32,903 bases of DNA, from the NCBI RefSeq assembly GCF_003311635.1, contig NZ_QEXL01000007.1:52135-85037 (forward strand). Reading direction: 5' to 3'. The DNA comes from Novacetimonas cocois. GTDB lineage: Bacteria > Pseudomonadota > Alphaproteobacteria > Acetobacterales > Acetobacteraceae. Positions 8,462-16,538 of this stretch are shown here, piece after piece. The number at the start of each line of letters is the position of its first letter. The stretch's first letter is position 1. The notes below the pieces were generated by a model. It was not told the origin of the DNA. It saw only the letters and a list, made by a program, of their open reading frames with translations, and searched no databases. The translations under genes and the position numbers were made by a program.

Positions 8462-9445
8462 TCATTTCTTCCCGCCTTCCAGTTTCTGCCTCAGAAACTC
8501 CCATGCCAGCATTTTCACGTCCGCCGGGTCCGCCTCCACGTCCGGTCGCACGCCAACACCTTCCCAGTCCGCGTGGCTCATGCGGCCCTCCTGCCGGTAG
8601 CGGGGAAGATAGAGCGTAAAGCCGCCGGGCAGCAAAACGCCGTCGCGCACCACATGCGCGGCCCCGGCGGTGCGACCGCCGACAAGGGTTGCCCGATGCT
8701 CCTCCCGCAGGGAAAAGGCCAGCGATTCCGAACCGGACGCACTGCCTCGGTCGATCAGGATAACCAGCGGCATGTCCTTCGGAAAGCGCGGCCATGCGGG
8801 TTCCCTGACGTCCTCCACACTGACCGGCTGTCCGGCGCGGTCGAAATCCTGAAACGTGGGGGGCGCCCCGTCCGGCAGGAATGTCCGTTCCACCATGCTG
8901 ACCGTGCCGCCATCGCCGCCCGGATTGCCACGGACATCGATGATCAGCCCCCGTGAATCGCGCAACAGCGCGAAAGCGTTCGCCAGCCGCGCCTCCACCC
9001 ACGGGGCCGGGGCCCATGCCGACAGGCGCAGGTAACCGATCCCGCCGGGCAGGCGGCTGACATCCCTGATGCCGAAATTGTCGGCCAGCGCGTCCGCATC
9101 CGGCCGCGCCGGGGGCGTAAGGGGATCGGGCGGCCCGGGCGCCACACGCAGGTGCAGGTCATTGAGCGCATCGCGCGTCATATCCGTCAGGATCGCGGCC
9201 TGTGCCGGGGCATCGCCACAGACATGCGACACATCCCGCTCACGCACGCCATGTCGCAGTCTGTCCGCTGCCTCCGCCCCCCGCGCGGGCAGGACATAGC
9301 CGCGTTCCAGCGCATCGGCGATCGCATTGACGGTGGGGCGCAGATCCGGGCATGGCGTCGCGGGGCGCGCGGCCGCGACTGTCGCCACCATCAACGTGGT
9401 CGCAAGGGACCCCGCCATCACAATTCCGCTTCGGGCGCGTGACAT
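8462..9445 (-). CDS. S41 family peptidase (tail-specific protease type), secreted
   Basis: A 327-residue serine peptidase. Start at ATG 9445 (MSRARSGIVMAG), with GGGGACC upstream; earlier codons of the frame run into promoter sequence. The signal peptide is residues 1 to about 26 (AGSLATTLMVATVAAA). The protease core includes GIGYLRLSAWAP, GLIIDVRGNPGGDGG (166-180) and the nucleophile motif DRGSASGSE (232-240), where S237 matches the catalytic serine of GTASASE. GVGVRPDVE near the C-terminus is also typical. There is no clear PDZ domain; it is a short form of the family. It is first in an operon with a MarR regulator. Substrates are unknown, and a cell-envelope role is likely. Confidence 0.88.
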   Translation of the reverse strand: MSRARSGIVMAGSLATTLMVATVAAARPATPCPDLRPTVNAIADALERGYVLPARGAEAADRLRHGVRERDVSHVCGDAPAQAAILTDMTRDALNDLHLRVAPGPPDPLTPPARPDADALADNFGIRDVSRLPGGIGYLRLSAWAPAPWVEARLANAFALLRDSRGLIIDVRGNPGGDGGTVSMVERTFLPDGAPPTFQDFDRAGQPVSVEDVREPAWPRFPKDMPLVILIDRGSASGSESLAFSLREEHRATLVGGRTAGAAHVVRDGVLLPGGFTLYLPRYRQEGRMSHADWEGVGVRPDVEADPADVKMLAWEFLRQKLEGGKK

Positions 9446-9472
9446 ATGAAAAGGTCCCCGTTCATGGATCAA

Positions 9473-9494
9473 TATACGTAGGTGCCTACATATA
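9473..9494. promoter_or_regulatory. Probable MarR operator
   Basis: TATACGTAGG (9473-9482) and CCTACATATA (9485-9494) are complementary at 9 of 10 positions around a 2-base centre. The site is 28 bases upstream of the S41 peptidase start and so sits in the promoter of the operon that includes the MarR gene. Confidence 0.6.
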
Positions 9495-9614
9495 CAGACC
9501 GGACACGTCAATCCCCCACCCGGCCCGTCAAGGCCCCCTGTCCCCCGTGGGCATATGTACGTAACTGGCGGGGCGCCGCACATGGCTGAAAGGATCTTGC
9601 AGAACCCCACCCAC

Positions 9615-9707
9615 GAAACATCCTGTCATCATAAAGAAGTTTTTGGTGAAGCTTTTTGCAAAAAGCTTCGAAGAACGCAGGTTTCCTGGAAAAAAGGCAG
9701 CGGCCGG
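9615..9707 (+). repeat. Dispersed palindromic element, copy B
   Basis: Plus-orientation copy with a perfect core palindrome at 9649-9668, preceded by AAGTTTTTGGTG. The 5' flank GAAACATCCTGTCATCAT is shared with copies F and G. The second hairpin is degenerate (GCAGG...GGCAGC). Confidence 0.8.
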
Positions 9708-9789
9708 AACGGGCCGGACGCGTCCGGCGTTACCGGCGGGACGGTTGCCCGGACATCGGGACAGCCATTTTCCCCTGCGGGTGACAGCC

Positions 9790-11283
9790 ATGATGAAGCC
9801 TGTTCTTGTCGTTGGCGCGGGACCTGTCGGCCTGACCATGGCTGCCGAGCTTGCACGGTATCGCATTCCCGTCCGGATCATCGACAGGGCGCACGGGCGC
9901 ACCGATCAGTCCAGGGCCCTTGCCATCTGGCCACGGACCCTTGAACTCCTCAGGGCTGCGGGGTGCGTTGATGCCTTTGCCGCCACCGGGCTGCATGCCA
10001 GGGCCGTCAGCATTCATTCGGACGGCAGGGTCCTTGGCCGCGTCGCATTTGGCGAAATTGCATCACCCTTCAATTACCTGCTGATGATCCCGCAATCGGA
10101 AACCGAACGACTGCTTGAGGCGCATCTGCTGTCTCTTGGCGGAAAGGTCGAACGCGATGCCGAACTGACGGCGTTCGTCGATACGGGCGATGGCGTGTCC
10201 TGCACCATCACGCGTGCCGGAAACGGAGACGAGGTCGTGGAGGCCGCCTGGCTGATCGGATGCGACGGGGCGCATTCGTCCGTCCGCCACCGGCTTGGGC
10301 TGGCGTTCGAGGGGGATATCCTCTCCACCGCCTTCATCATTGCCGATGTCCGCGTGGCGGGCCTGCAAGTTCCGTCCGACGAACCGGCGATCTTCTGGCA
10401 TCCTGACGGGGCCGTCATGTTTTTTCCGATATCGCCCGACCGATACAGGATCATTGCCGATATCGGTTCTGTCCCATCATGCGAACCGACCCTGCGGCAG
10501 GTGCAGGCGATCGTCGCGCGGCGCGGGCCGGGCGGCATCACCCTGTCCGATCCCGTCTGGCTGTCGCATTTCGGGGTCAATGAACGCAAGGTCGCGGATT
10601 ACCGCGTGGGGCGGGTGTTCCTTGCGGGGGATGCCGCGCACGTCCACAGCCCCGCTGGCGGACAGGGCATGAATACGGGCATGCAGGATGCCTTCAACCT
10701 GGCGTGGAAGCTGGCGCTTGTCATGCGGCAGGAGGCCCGCGCGGGCCTGCTGGACAGTTATGGCCCCGAACGCGGCCCGGTTGCCCGGCAGGTCCTGACC
10801 GGTTCCAACCGCATGACCAGGGTTGTCCTGCTTAAAAACCGTCCGGCCCGGCTGCTGCGCGGCCTGGTCGTGCGGGCGCTCTTTCGCATCCCGGCAATCC
10901 GTCGCGCCCTTGCCAACGCGCTTTCCGGGGTCATGATCCACTATCCCGACAGCCCCCTCAACACAGGGGGGGCCACAGGGTCGCGGCACCCGCGTCCGGG
11001 GCGGCGCCTTGATCCCGGATGTGGCGTCGGCGCGGGCGACCTTCCGCGTTTCACGCTGGTGGCCCGGGACGATGCCGGGGCGCGGGCCATGATCGCGCGG
11101 CATTCCACCCTGCTGAAACCCGATCTCTGCCCGCCCCCGGATGGCAACGGCATATGGCTGGTGCGCCCCGATGGCTATGTCGCGGCGGCGGCGCGCGGCG
11201 GGGACTGGCCGGTGATCGACGCGGCCCTGACACGGCTGGCGGCAGGGACGCGCGCCGCAACAGCCCTGAAACAACGGTCCTGA
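9790..11283 (+). CDS. FAD-dependent monooxygenase, aromatic hydroxylase type
   Basis: A 497-residue class A flavoprotein monooxygenase (PheA/TfdB-like): it uses NAD(P)H and O2 to hydroxylate an aromatic or polyketide-like substrate. The Rossmann motif VVGAGPVGLTMAAE sits at residues 7-20 (GxGxxG at 9-14). The DG motif is WLIGCDGAHSSVR (154-166), and the GD motif is RVFLAGDAAHVHSPAGGQG (275-293), followed by NTGMQDAFNLAWKL. The C-terminal 100 residues form the thioredoxin-like extension seen in this group. Start at ATG 9790; the long frame from 9643 runs through repeat copy B and is not used. It converges with a TetR gene only 4 bases away, and an aldehyde dehydrogenase lies just beyond, which suggests an aromatic-compound module. 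Confidence 0.9.
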   Translation: MMKPVLVVGAGPVGLTMAAELARYRIPVRIIDRAHGRTDQSRALAIWPRTLELLRAAGCVDAFAATGLHARAVSIHSDGRVLGRVAFGEIASPFNYLLMIPQSETERLLEAHLLSLGGKVERDAELTAFVDTGDGVSCTITRAGNGDEVVEAAWLIGCDGAHSSVRHRLGLAFEGDILSTAFIIADVRVAGLQVPSDEPAIFWHPDGAVMFFPISPDRYRIIADIGSVPSCEPTLRQVQAIVARRGPGGITLSDPVWLSHFGVNERKVADYRVGRVFLAGDAAHVHSPAGGQGMNTGMQDAFNLAWKLALVMRQEARAGLLDSYGPERGPVARQVLTGSNRMTRVVLLKNRPARLLRGLVVRALFRIPAIRRALANALSGVMIHYPDSPLNTGGATGSRHPRPGRRLDPGCGVGAGDLPRFTLVARDDAGARAMIARHSTLLKPDLCPPPDGNGIWLVRPDGYVAAAARGGDWPVIDAALTRLAAGTRAATALKQRS

Positions 11284-11287
11284 AACA

Positions 11288-11890
11288 TCAGCCACACATC
11301 CCATCAAGCAGCACGTCCAGCGCGGCGCGGACCGGCTCCGTCCCGACCTTTTCCTCCAGCAGCTGTCCGTCAATCGCCAGCATCGCCAGCCCATGCACCT
11401 GCGCCCAGCCCGCCGCCGCCAGGGCGCTGATGGCGACCGGCCGGAAACTTCCGTCACGCTGTCCCTCCTGCAGAAGATGCAGAAGAATCCCGAATGTTTC
11501 CATGGCCGCGTCATGCAGGCGCGGGTCCGCCGTCCTGTCGGCATCCGTGCTGAACATCAGGCGGTAAAGGCCGGGGTCACCCAGCGCGAAATCGATGCAG
11601 GCCCGCGCGCCGGCGATGAACTTCGCCCGCGTCGAAAGACCGTCCGACGCCATTGCCGCCGTCATCGCGCGTCCCAGCCGGACGAAACCGATCCGCGCCA
11701 GTTCGCGCAGAAGCTCCTCCCTGTCGTGAAAATGCTTGTAGGGCGCCGCGTGGCTGACGCCGGTGCGCCGCGCGACCTCGCGCAGGGTAAAGGTCCAGTT
11801 CCGGCTGGCGGCCAGCATGGCAAGCGCCGTGTCGATCAGCGCGCGGCGCAGGTCGCCGTGGTGATAGGGCCGGTCCGTTGTTTCACTCAT
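11288..11890 (-). CDS. TetR family transcriptional regulator
   Basis: A 200-residue regulator. The N-terminus MSETTDRPYHHGDLRRALIDTAL and the helix-turn-helix FTLREVARRTGVSHAAPYKHF are typical of TetR proteins with the WHG-type C-terminal domain. The start is ATG 11890; a GTG three codons upstream (11899) is possible. It is divergent from the aldehyde dehydrogenase. The gap holds two near-identical inverted operators, one next to each gene. It probably represses both itself and the dehydrogenase, relieved by an aldehyde or related compound (inference). Confidence 0.9.
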   Translation of the reverse strand: MSETTDRPYHHGDLRRALIDTALAMLAASRNWTFTLREVARRTGVSHAAPYKHFHDREELLRELARIGFVRLGRAMTAAMASDGLSTRAKFIAGARACIDFALGDPGLYRLMFSTDADRTADPRLHDAAMETFGILLHLLQEGQRDGSFRPVAISALAAAGWAQVHGLAMLAIDGQLLEEKVGTEPVRAALDVLLDGMCG

Positions 11891-11900
11891 CCGTGACACC

Positions 11901-11981
11901 CATGTTTACAGAAGAAACTTTCATTGACACCGGATCATTGCGCTCCATATCCTGCCCTGAGAAGTTTCTCCTGTAAACATG
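11901..11981. promoter_or_regulatory. Mirror-image pair of TetR operators
   Basis: CATGTTTACAGAAGAAACTT (11901-11920) and AAGTTTCTCCTGTAAACATG (11962-11981) are reverse complements at 19 of 20 positions and are separated by 41 bases. Each half is itself a partial dyad (GTTTAC...GAAAC). One copy sits just upstream of the tetR start and the other just upstream of the aldehyde dehydrogenase ribosome binding site, so each blocks one divergent promoter. Confidence 0.75.
11924..11953 (+). promoter_or_regulatory. Candidate promoter of the aldehyde dehydrogenase gene
   Basis: A consensus -35 box TTGACA (11924-11929) and a -10-like TATCCT (11948-11953) with an 18-base spacer, lying between the two operators. 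Transcription would start inside the right operator. Confidence 0.5.
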
Positions 11982-11990
11982 GAGGGCGCA

Positions 11991-13412
11991 ATGCCCGACA
12001 CGCCCCTGGCACACGCCACATCACCCGACCTGCCGGGCATCCTTGCACGGCAGCGTGCCGCCTTCATGCAGGACGGGCCGCCTGGTGCCGCGCGGCGCCG
12101 GGCCGACCTGCGCCGCCTGAAGGCCGAAATCCTGCGGCGGCGGGGCGATATCGTCCGCGCCCTGAACACGGATTTCGGCCAGCGGTCGGAACGCGAAAGC
12201 GCCATCGTGGAACTGATCCCGCTGGTGCAGTCGATCAATTACCTGACCTGCTATCTCGGTCACTGGATGAAGCCGAAGCGCCGGCATGTTTCCGCCTATT
12301 TCCAGTGCGGCGGCGCCTGGGTGGTCCGTCAGCCGATTGGCGTCGTGGGCATTATCGCGCCGTGGAACTATCCGCTTTCACTTGCCCTCGTGCCGCTGGC
12401 GACCGCCATTGCCGCGGGCAACCGCGCCATGATCAAGCCATCGGAGCTGACACCCGCCACGGCGGCGCTGATCGGGGAGATCGTGCGGGCGGTCTTTCCC
12501 CCGGAACAGGTTGCCGTCGTCACGGGGGATGCCGAACTGGGGGCCGCGTTCTCGGCCCTGCCGTTCGATCATATCCTGTTCACCGGCAGCACGGCGGTCG
12601 GCAGGAAGGTCGCTGCCGCCGCCGCGCGCAACCTGACCCCGGTCACGCTTGAACTGGGCGGCAAGTCCCCCGTGGTGATCGAACCCGGCTTTCCCATGGA
12701 ACGCGCGGCGGACCGGGTGGCGTACGGCAAGCTGACGAACGCGGGACAGACCTGCATCGCGCCGGATTACGTGCTGCTGCATGAAGCGGACGAGGACGCG
12801 TTCGCCCGCGCCTACCGGCAGGCGGTGGAAAGGCTTCATCCGGGCGATTACGCAGGGTCGCCCGATTATACCGCCATCCTGAACCAGCATCATTACGAAC
12901 GGTTGCGCGGCCTGATCCGCGATGCGGAGGAACACGGCGCGCGCGTCATCCGCCTGGGGGCCGATTCAGATACAGGCCATGTCCTTGCCCCCGCCCTGGT
13001 GCTGGGGACGACACCCGAAATGGCCATCATGCGGGAGGAGATTTTCGGCCCCGTCCTGCCGGTGCTGACATACCGCAACCCTGACGAGGCCATTGCCTTC
13101 ATCAACGCCCGTCCCCGGCCCCTGGCGCTGTATTACTTTGGCGACAGGCGCGCGCAACGCGACAGGCTGCTGGAACGCACGGTTTCGGGGAATGTCACGA
13201 TCAACGGGACATTGCTGCATTACGCCCAGGATGACCTGCCGTTTGGCGGCGTGGGCGACAGCGGCATCGGAGCATATCATGGAAGGGAGGGTTTCATGGC
13301 GCTTACCCATCCACGCGGCATTTACCGACAGGGCCGCATCAACGCGGCGACGCTTCTGCAGCCGCCGTTCGGGAAACTTACTGATATCATCACGAATTTC
13401 ATCCTGAGGTAA
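11991..13412 (+). CDS. Aldehyde dehydrogenase, coniferyl aldehyde dehydrogenase-like
   Basis: A 473-residue NAD(P)-dependent aldehyde dehydrogenase that oxidises an aldehyde to the acid. Catalytic residues are all visible: N126 in APWNYPLS, E221 in LELGGKSP and C255 in NAGQTCIAPDY. The FTGSTAVGRKV coenzyme loop is near 198-208 and EEIFGPVLPV near 354. The absence of a tetramerisation tail and the C-terminus ending in a basic hydrophobic segment (FGKLTDIITNFILR) match the class 3 / coniferyl aldehyde dehydrogenase group. The start ATG 11991 is set by GGAGGG at 11981-11986; the earlier ATG at 11979 overlaps the operator. It is regulated by the divergent TetR. The substrate is probably an aromatic or long-chain aldehyde, not certain. 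Confidence 0.92.
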   Translation: MPDTPLAHATSPDLPGILARQRAAFMQDGPPGAARRRADLRRLKAEILRRRGDIVRALNTDFGQRSERESAIVELIPLVQSINYLTCYLGHWMKPKRRHVSAYFQCGGAWVVRQPIGVVGIIAPWNYPLSLALVPLATAIAAGNRAMIKPSELTPATAALIGEIVRAVFPPEQVAVVTGDAELGAAFSALPFDHILFTGSTAVGRKVAAAAARNLTPVTLELGGKSPVVIEPGFPMERAADRVAYGKLTNAGQTCIAPDYVLLHEADEDAFARAYRQAVERLHPGDYAGSPDYTAILNQHHYERLRGLIRDAEEHGARVIRLGADSDTGHVLAPALVLGTTPEMAIMREEIFGPVLPVLTYRNPDEAIAFINARPRPLALYYFGDRRAQRDRLLERTVSGNVTINGTLLHYAQDDLPFGGVGDSGIGAYHGREGFMALTHPRGIYRQGRINAATLLQPPFGKLTDIITNFILR

Positions 13413-13550
13413 GTGAAATCGGCTTTATGCCCGCGCATATGCGTCCGTCATAACGATACGGTTCGTGAATGAAATGTCATGCCGCGCGCCGGGGAAATGC
13501 GATAACCTCGGCATTGCTTCATCAGGGCTCATTACACGACGGGATATCGC

Positions 13551-14870
13551 ATGAAATTACTGAAGCTGCTGGTTCTTGCCGCAGGCTGCACCATCCTTGG
13601 CCAACCCGCGCTGGCGTCATCCCCATGCCCGTCCGCCAGCGAGGGGGCACAGCTTCCCCCCCCCACCCTTGACCAGAAGATCTGGGTGGCGACGCGCATC
13701 TATGACACTGTCGGGAAATATTTCGCCCATTGGGAGGGGCTGCCGGTCGATTATGATTTCGACAGGCAGTACAAATCCTACATAACCGAGGCGGTTGCCA
13801 GTAAAACGCGCCTTGAATTCGACCTCGCCACGATGAAGCTGTTCGGGAGCCTTGCCAACGGACATACGCGTTTCTTTGACACGCGCCTGATGTGCGCGCC
13901 AAAGCTGCCGTTCCTGGCACAGCGCCTGCAGGGGAAATGGGTCGTCGTGCGATCCGCCCAGAAGGGGCTGGAACCCGGCGATACGATCGTGACGATTGAC
14001 AATGTACCATTCGGTCAATGGGTGGACACGAAACTGCCCTATGTCCGGGGAAGCAACCTGACCGGAAGCGAAAGCACCCTGTTCTACCGCGCACTTGTCT
14101 GGCCGGTGCGTTTTATGTTGAAAACGCAGGATGGCCATGAGGTCAGGATCGATCGGGACAACCCGGCAACCGAACCCCCACGGGGACTGCCGACACCGCC
14201 GGGGGAGACACGCGTTTCCATGCCGGATGGTCGCATCCTGCGCATCGAAATCCCGAGTTTTAGCAAGCCGGAATACGAACGTTCGGCCGTCGATGCCATC
14301 CGGACGCACGCATCCGTACCGGTGCTTCTGCTTGACCTGCGTGGCAATGGCGGGGGCGCGAGCCCGATGGACCTTGTCCATGCGCTACTGGAACATCCGA
14401 TCCGCGACATGCTTGACGCCACGCCGTTGCGCATCGGCACGATCGAGGCATGGCAGAAGGCGGGGATGACCGATTACGACGCCCTGTCGCATGCGATGCT
14501 GCGCACTGGCGGGCAGATGATCCAGCCTGACAATCCCATCTTTCACGGTCGCGTCTATCTTCTTACGGATCGCTACTGTGCCTCGGCATGCGAGGATTTC
14601 GTGACCTATATGCGTATTGCCCATCGGGCGAAAATCCTGGGCGAGACGACCGAGGGCACAACGGGACAACCCTACAGGGTCGATTTCCCGGACCTTGGCA
14701 TGAATCTGATCGTCAGCACGCGTCGGGAATATTTTCCGGACTTCACACCTTTCGAGGGGATGGGGGTAAAACCGGACGTGGAGATACCTGTCACGCCGGA
14801 GATGCTGAAAGGCGGGCAGGATACTGTCCTGACGCAGGCTGAAACGATCATTCGCAACGACCTCCACTGA
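13551..14870 (+). CDS. S41 family peptidase, secreted
   Basis: A 439-residue serine peptidase of the tail-specific protease clan, larger than the S41 gene at 8.5 kb. The signal peptide is MKLLKLLVLAAGCTILGQPALA; the LAAGC could also be read as a lipobox, but the hydrophobic stretch before it is short. Residues about 120-165 look like a PDZ-like domain (GLEPGDTIVTIDNVPFGQW). The core follows with VLLLDLRGNGGGASP (258-272) and the nucleophile motif DRYCASACED (340-349), S345 being the catalytic serine. C343 and C347 flank it, which is unusual and may allow a disulphide. GMGVKPDVEIP ends the core. It is a single gene, not near a regulator. The substrate is unknown. Confidence 0.88.
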   Translation: MKLLKLLVLAAGCTILGQPALASSPCPSASEGAQLPPPTLDQKIWVATRIYDTVGKYFAHWEGLPVDYDFDRQYKSYITEAVASKTRLEFDLATMKLFGSLANGHTRFFDTRLMCAPKLPFLAQRLQGKWVVVRSAQKGLEPGDTIVTIDNVPFGQWVDTKLPYVRGSNLTGSESTLFYRALVWPVRFMLKTQDGHEVRIDRDNPATEPPRGLPTPPGETRVSMPDGRILRIEIPSFSKPEYERSAVDAIRTHASVPVLLLDLRGNGGGASPMDLVHALLEHPIRDMLDATPLRIGTIEAWQKAGMTDYDALSHAMLRTGGQMIQPDNPIFHGRVYLLTDRYCASACEDFVTYMRIAHRAKILGETTEGTTGQPYRVDFPDLGMNLIVSTRREYFPDFTPFEGMGVKPDVEIPVTPEMLKGGQDTVLTQAETIIRNDLH

Positions 14871-14993
14871 CCCGTGGCGTGTTGCGTCCTGCGTTACGGG
14901 ATTTCTGATTTTTCATGGCCGTAATGCTATGGTTTTGGTCTTGGCCCGCGCTTCGGGTATCCACCCATGCCCGCCGGTTTGATGGAAGCAGGC

Positions 14994-15083
14994 ATAAAAG
15001 AGGTTTTTGGTGAAGCTTTTTGCAAAAGCTTCGAAAGACGTCGCCTTTTTAAAAAAAGGCGACACCCAAAAACTTTTGTTATT
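14994..15083 (+). repeat. Dispersed palindromic element, copy C
   Basis: One of the best full copies. Its core palindrome has lost two A residues (GCTTTTTGCAAAAGCTTC). The second hairpin is GTCGCC (15040-15045) with GGCGAC (15058-15063) over an A/T loop, and the outer flank is ACCCAAAAACTTTTGTTATTTT. It lies between convergent genes. Confidence 0.85.
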
Positions 15084-15128
15084 TTATCATGGCCTGTGGG
15101 AAATTATAGTTCCCAAGGGAGGCATGTA

Positions 15129-16379
15129 TCAAAGCGGTCCCGACGCTGAAATTGTCCCTGATTTACAAACCTTCAGGAAACGCTGTCGAAGTGCCCTGTT
15201 CAGCGGATCGCCGAAGGTACGGGCAACACCACCCGCCACAATGACAGAAATCGCCAGAAACGTTAACAGCCAGGGGATTTGCCAGACAGTTCCAGGAGAG
15301 TTTCCCGGAACGATATCGCGCATGATGCCAAGCACGATGATATGGAACAGATATAATTCATAACTGTGCCGCCCCAGCCAACGCATGCCCTGCCCCAGAA
15401 ACGAACGCCCCATGATGGTGGAGGGTCTGGAGAAGCTTCCGAAAATGATTGCCGCCGTTGAAAGGGCGATCACCGTAAAACTGAACTTCACATGCGCCCC
15501 ATCAAACCCCCGCAGCCAGAAGATAACCAATATTATCCAGCCTGCAGCTTCCATGAAAATGGCCTGCCGGACCGAAGGTTGCCAATGCCGGGCCAGCATG
15601 GAAGTCAGGCAGCCAATGGAAATGGCATCGAAACATGCAGGATTGGCATATAAATAGAAAATGTCGTTATCCGCATGCGCGGCCCGATAAAAGGGCGCGA
15701 TCATGATGAAAAGGAAGCACGGTATCGCAATAAGCCACTCACGCTTCAGGACAAGACATACAATCGGGAACAGGATATAGAAAACCTCTTCCACGGATAA
15801 TGACCAATAGACATTCAGGGCATAGTCAAAATATCCCCAATGTTGCATCAGGATATTATGGAAAAAGGTCAGGACTGACAGGACGCCAAGCAGAAGCTCA
15901 GATGTCGGGTGCGGCCCCTCGGCAGCAAAGGAGGCCACCGAACACAGTCCCAGAATTGTAATGATGGCAAGGGCAAGAATAAGGCATGGTAAAAGCCGTG
16001 CGAACCGCCGGACATAAAATGACCGAAGTTGCACATGCCCCAGACCGCCATCCCGCCGCGCCGTGTTTGTGGCAATCAAAAAACCGGATATGACAAAGAA
16101 CATCGTAACGGCGAAATTACCCCAGCCGATCAGCGAATATGTCCAGTCCCGCCCGATCAGATCCACAAGAAGGCCAGCATGCCACAACCGGTAAGTAAGG
16201 CTGAAGTGAAGCAACATGACCATGAAAATGGCGATGCCACGCAGGACGTCGATCCCGGCATTGCGTTGTTGGGGAACACCATCCCGTGGCGACATGCTGA
16301 TACAGCTCCGTATTTTCCGTGGAGATTGCCCGACAGGCATCGGATTGCCAATGCGTAACGGTGAAATGAAATCTTCCAT
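15129..16379 (-). CDS. Acyltransferase 3 family membrane protein
   Basis: A 416-residue integral membrane O-acyltransferase that moves acetyl or other acyl groups onto an exported sugar, such as a polysaccharide or lipid. The family opening is GIDVLRGIAIFMVMLLHF (43-60), with the arginine and histidine that form the active site. The WSLSVEEVFYILFPI motif follows near 192. About ten membrane segments run along the chain. The longest frame starts at ATG 16379; an ATG at 16295 (MSPRDGVPQQ) is a possible alternative, since the first 28 residues are not typical. The base composition looks more AT-rich than the upstream genes. No glycosyltransferase or polysaccharide cluster is adjacent, so the target is unknown. 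Confidence 0.85.
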   Translation of the reverse strand: MEDFISPLRIGNPMPVGQSPRKIRSCISMSPRDGVPQQRNAGIDVLRGIAIFMVMLLHFSLTYRLWHAGLLVDLIGRDWTYSLIGWGNFAVTMFFVISGFLIATNTARRDGGLGHVQLRSFYVRRFARLLPCLILALAIITILGLCSVASFAAEGPHPTSELLLGVLSVLTFFHNILMQHWGYFDYALNVYWSLSVEEVFYILFPIVCLVLKREWLIAIPCFLFIMIAPFYRAAHADNDIFYLYANPACFDAISIGCLTSMLARHWQPSVRQAIFMEAAGWIILVIFWLRGFDGAHVKFSFTVIALSTAAIIFGSFSRPSTIMGRSFLGQGMRWLGRHSYELYLFHIIVLGIMRDIVPGNSPGTVWQIPWLLTFLAISVIVAGGVARTFGDPLNRALRQRFLKVCKSGTISASGPL

Positions 16380-16538
16380 ACAGGTCCGACCGGCATGACG
16401 CCTTTATTGCAGGGCAGGCTCCGAAACGAGGAAACAGCCCTTCCCGGATTCACAGAATATTGAATTAATGTGTTTTTCTATCATCATGCCATTTCCGCAT
16501 AGTGATTTCCTTCTGAAAAATGACAGGTGGGGCAGCAG

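Larger units (their letters stand above)
9446..9789. other. Divergent intergenic region, S41 operon / monooxygenase
   Basis: A 344-base gap. It holds the MarR operator at its left end and repeat copy B in the middle. The last 80 bases before the monooxygenase are GC-rich, with no obvious promoter boxes. Confidence 0.5.

Noticed and set aside
9643-9789. Longer N-terminus for the FAD monooxygenase.
   Set aside because: This part of the frame is a translation of repeat copy B and lacks a start signal; the Rossmann motif begins right after the ATG at 9790.
14994-15083. Repeat copies as ordinary intrinsic terminators.
   Set aside because: Half of them lie between convergent genes, but others lie upstream of genes (B, E), and the stems are not followed by simple T-runs; a terminator function may be secondary.
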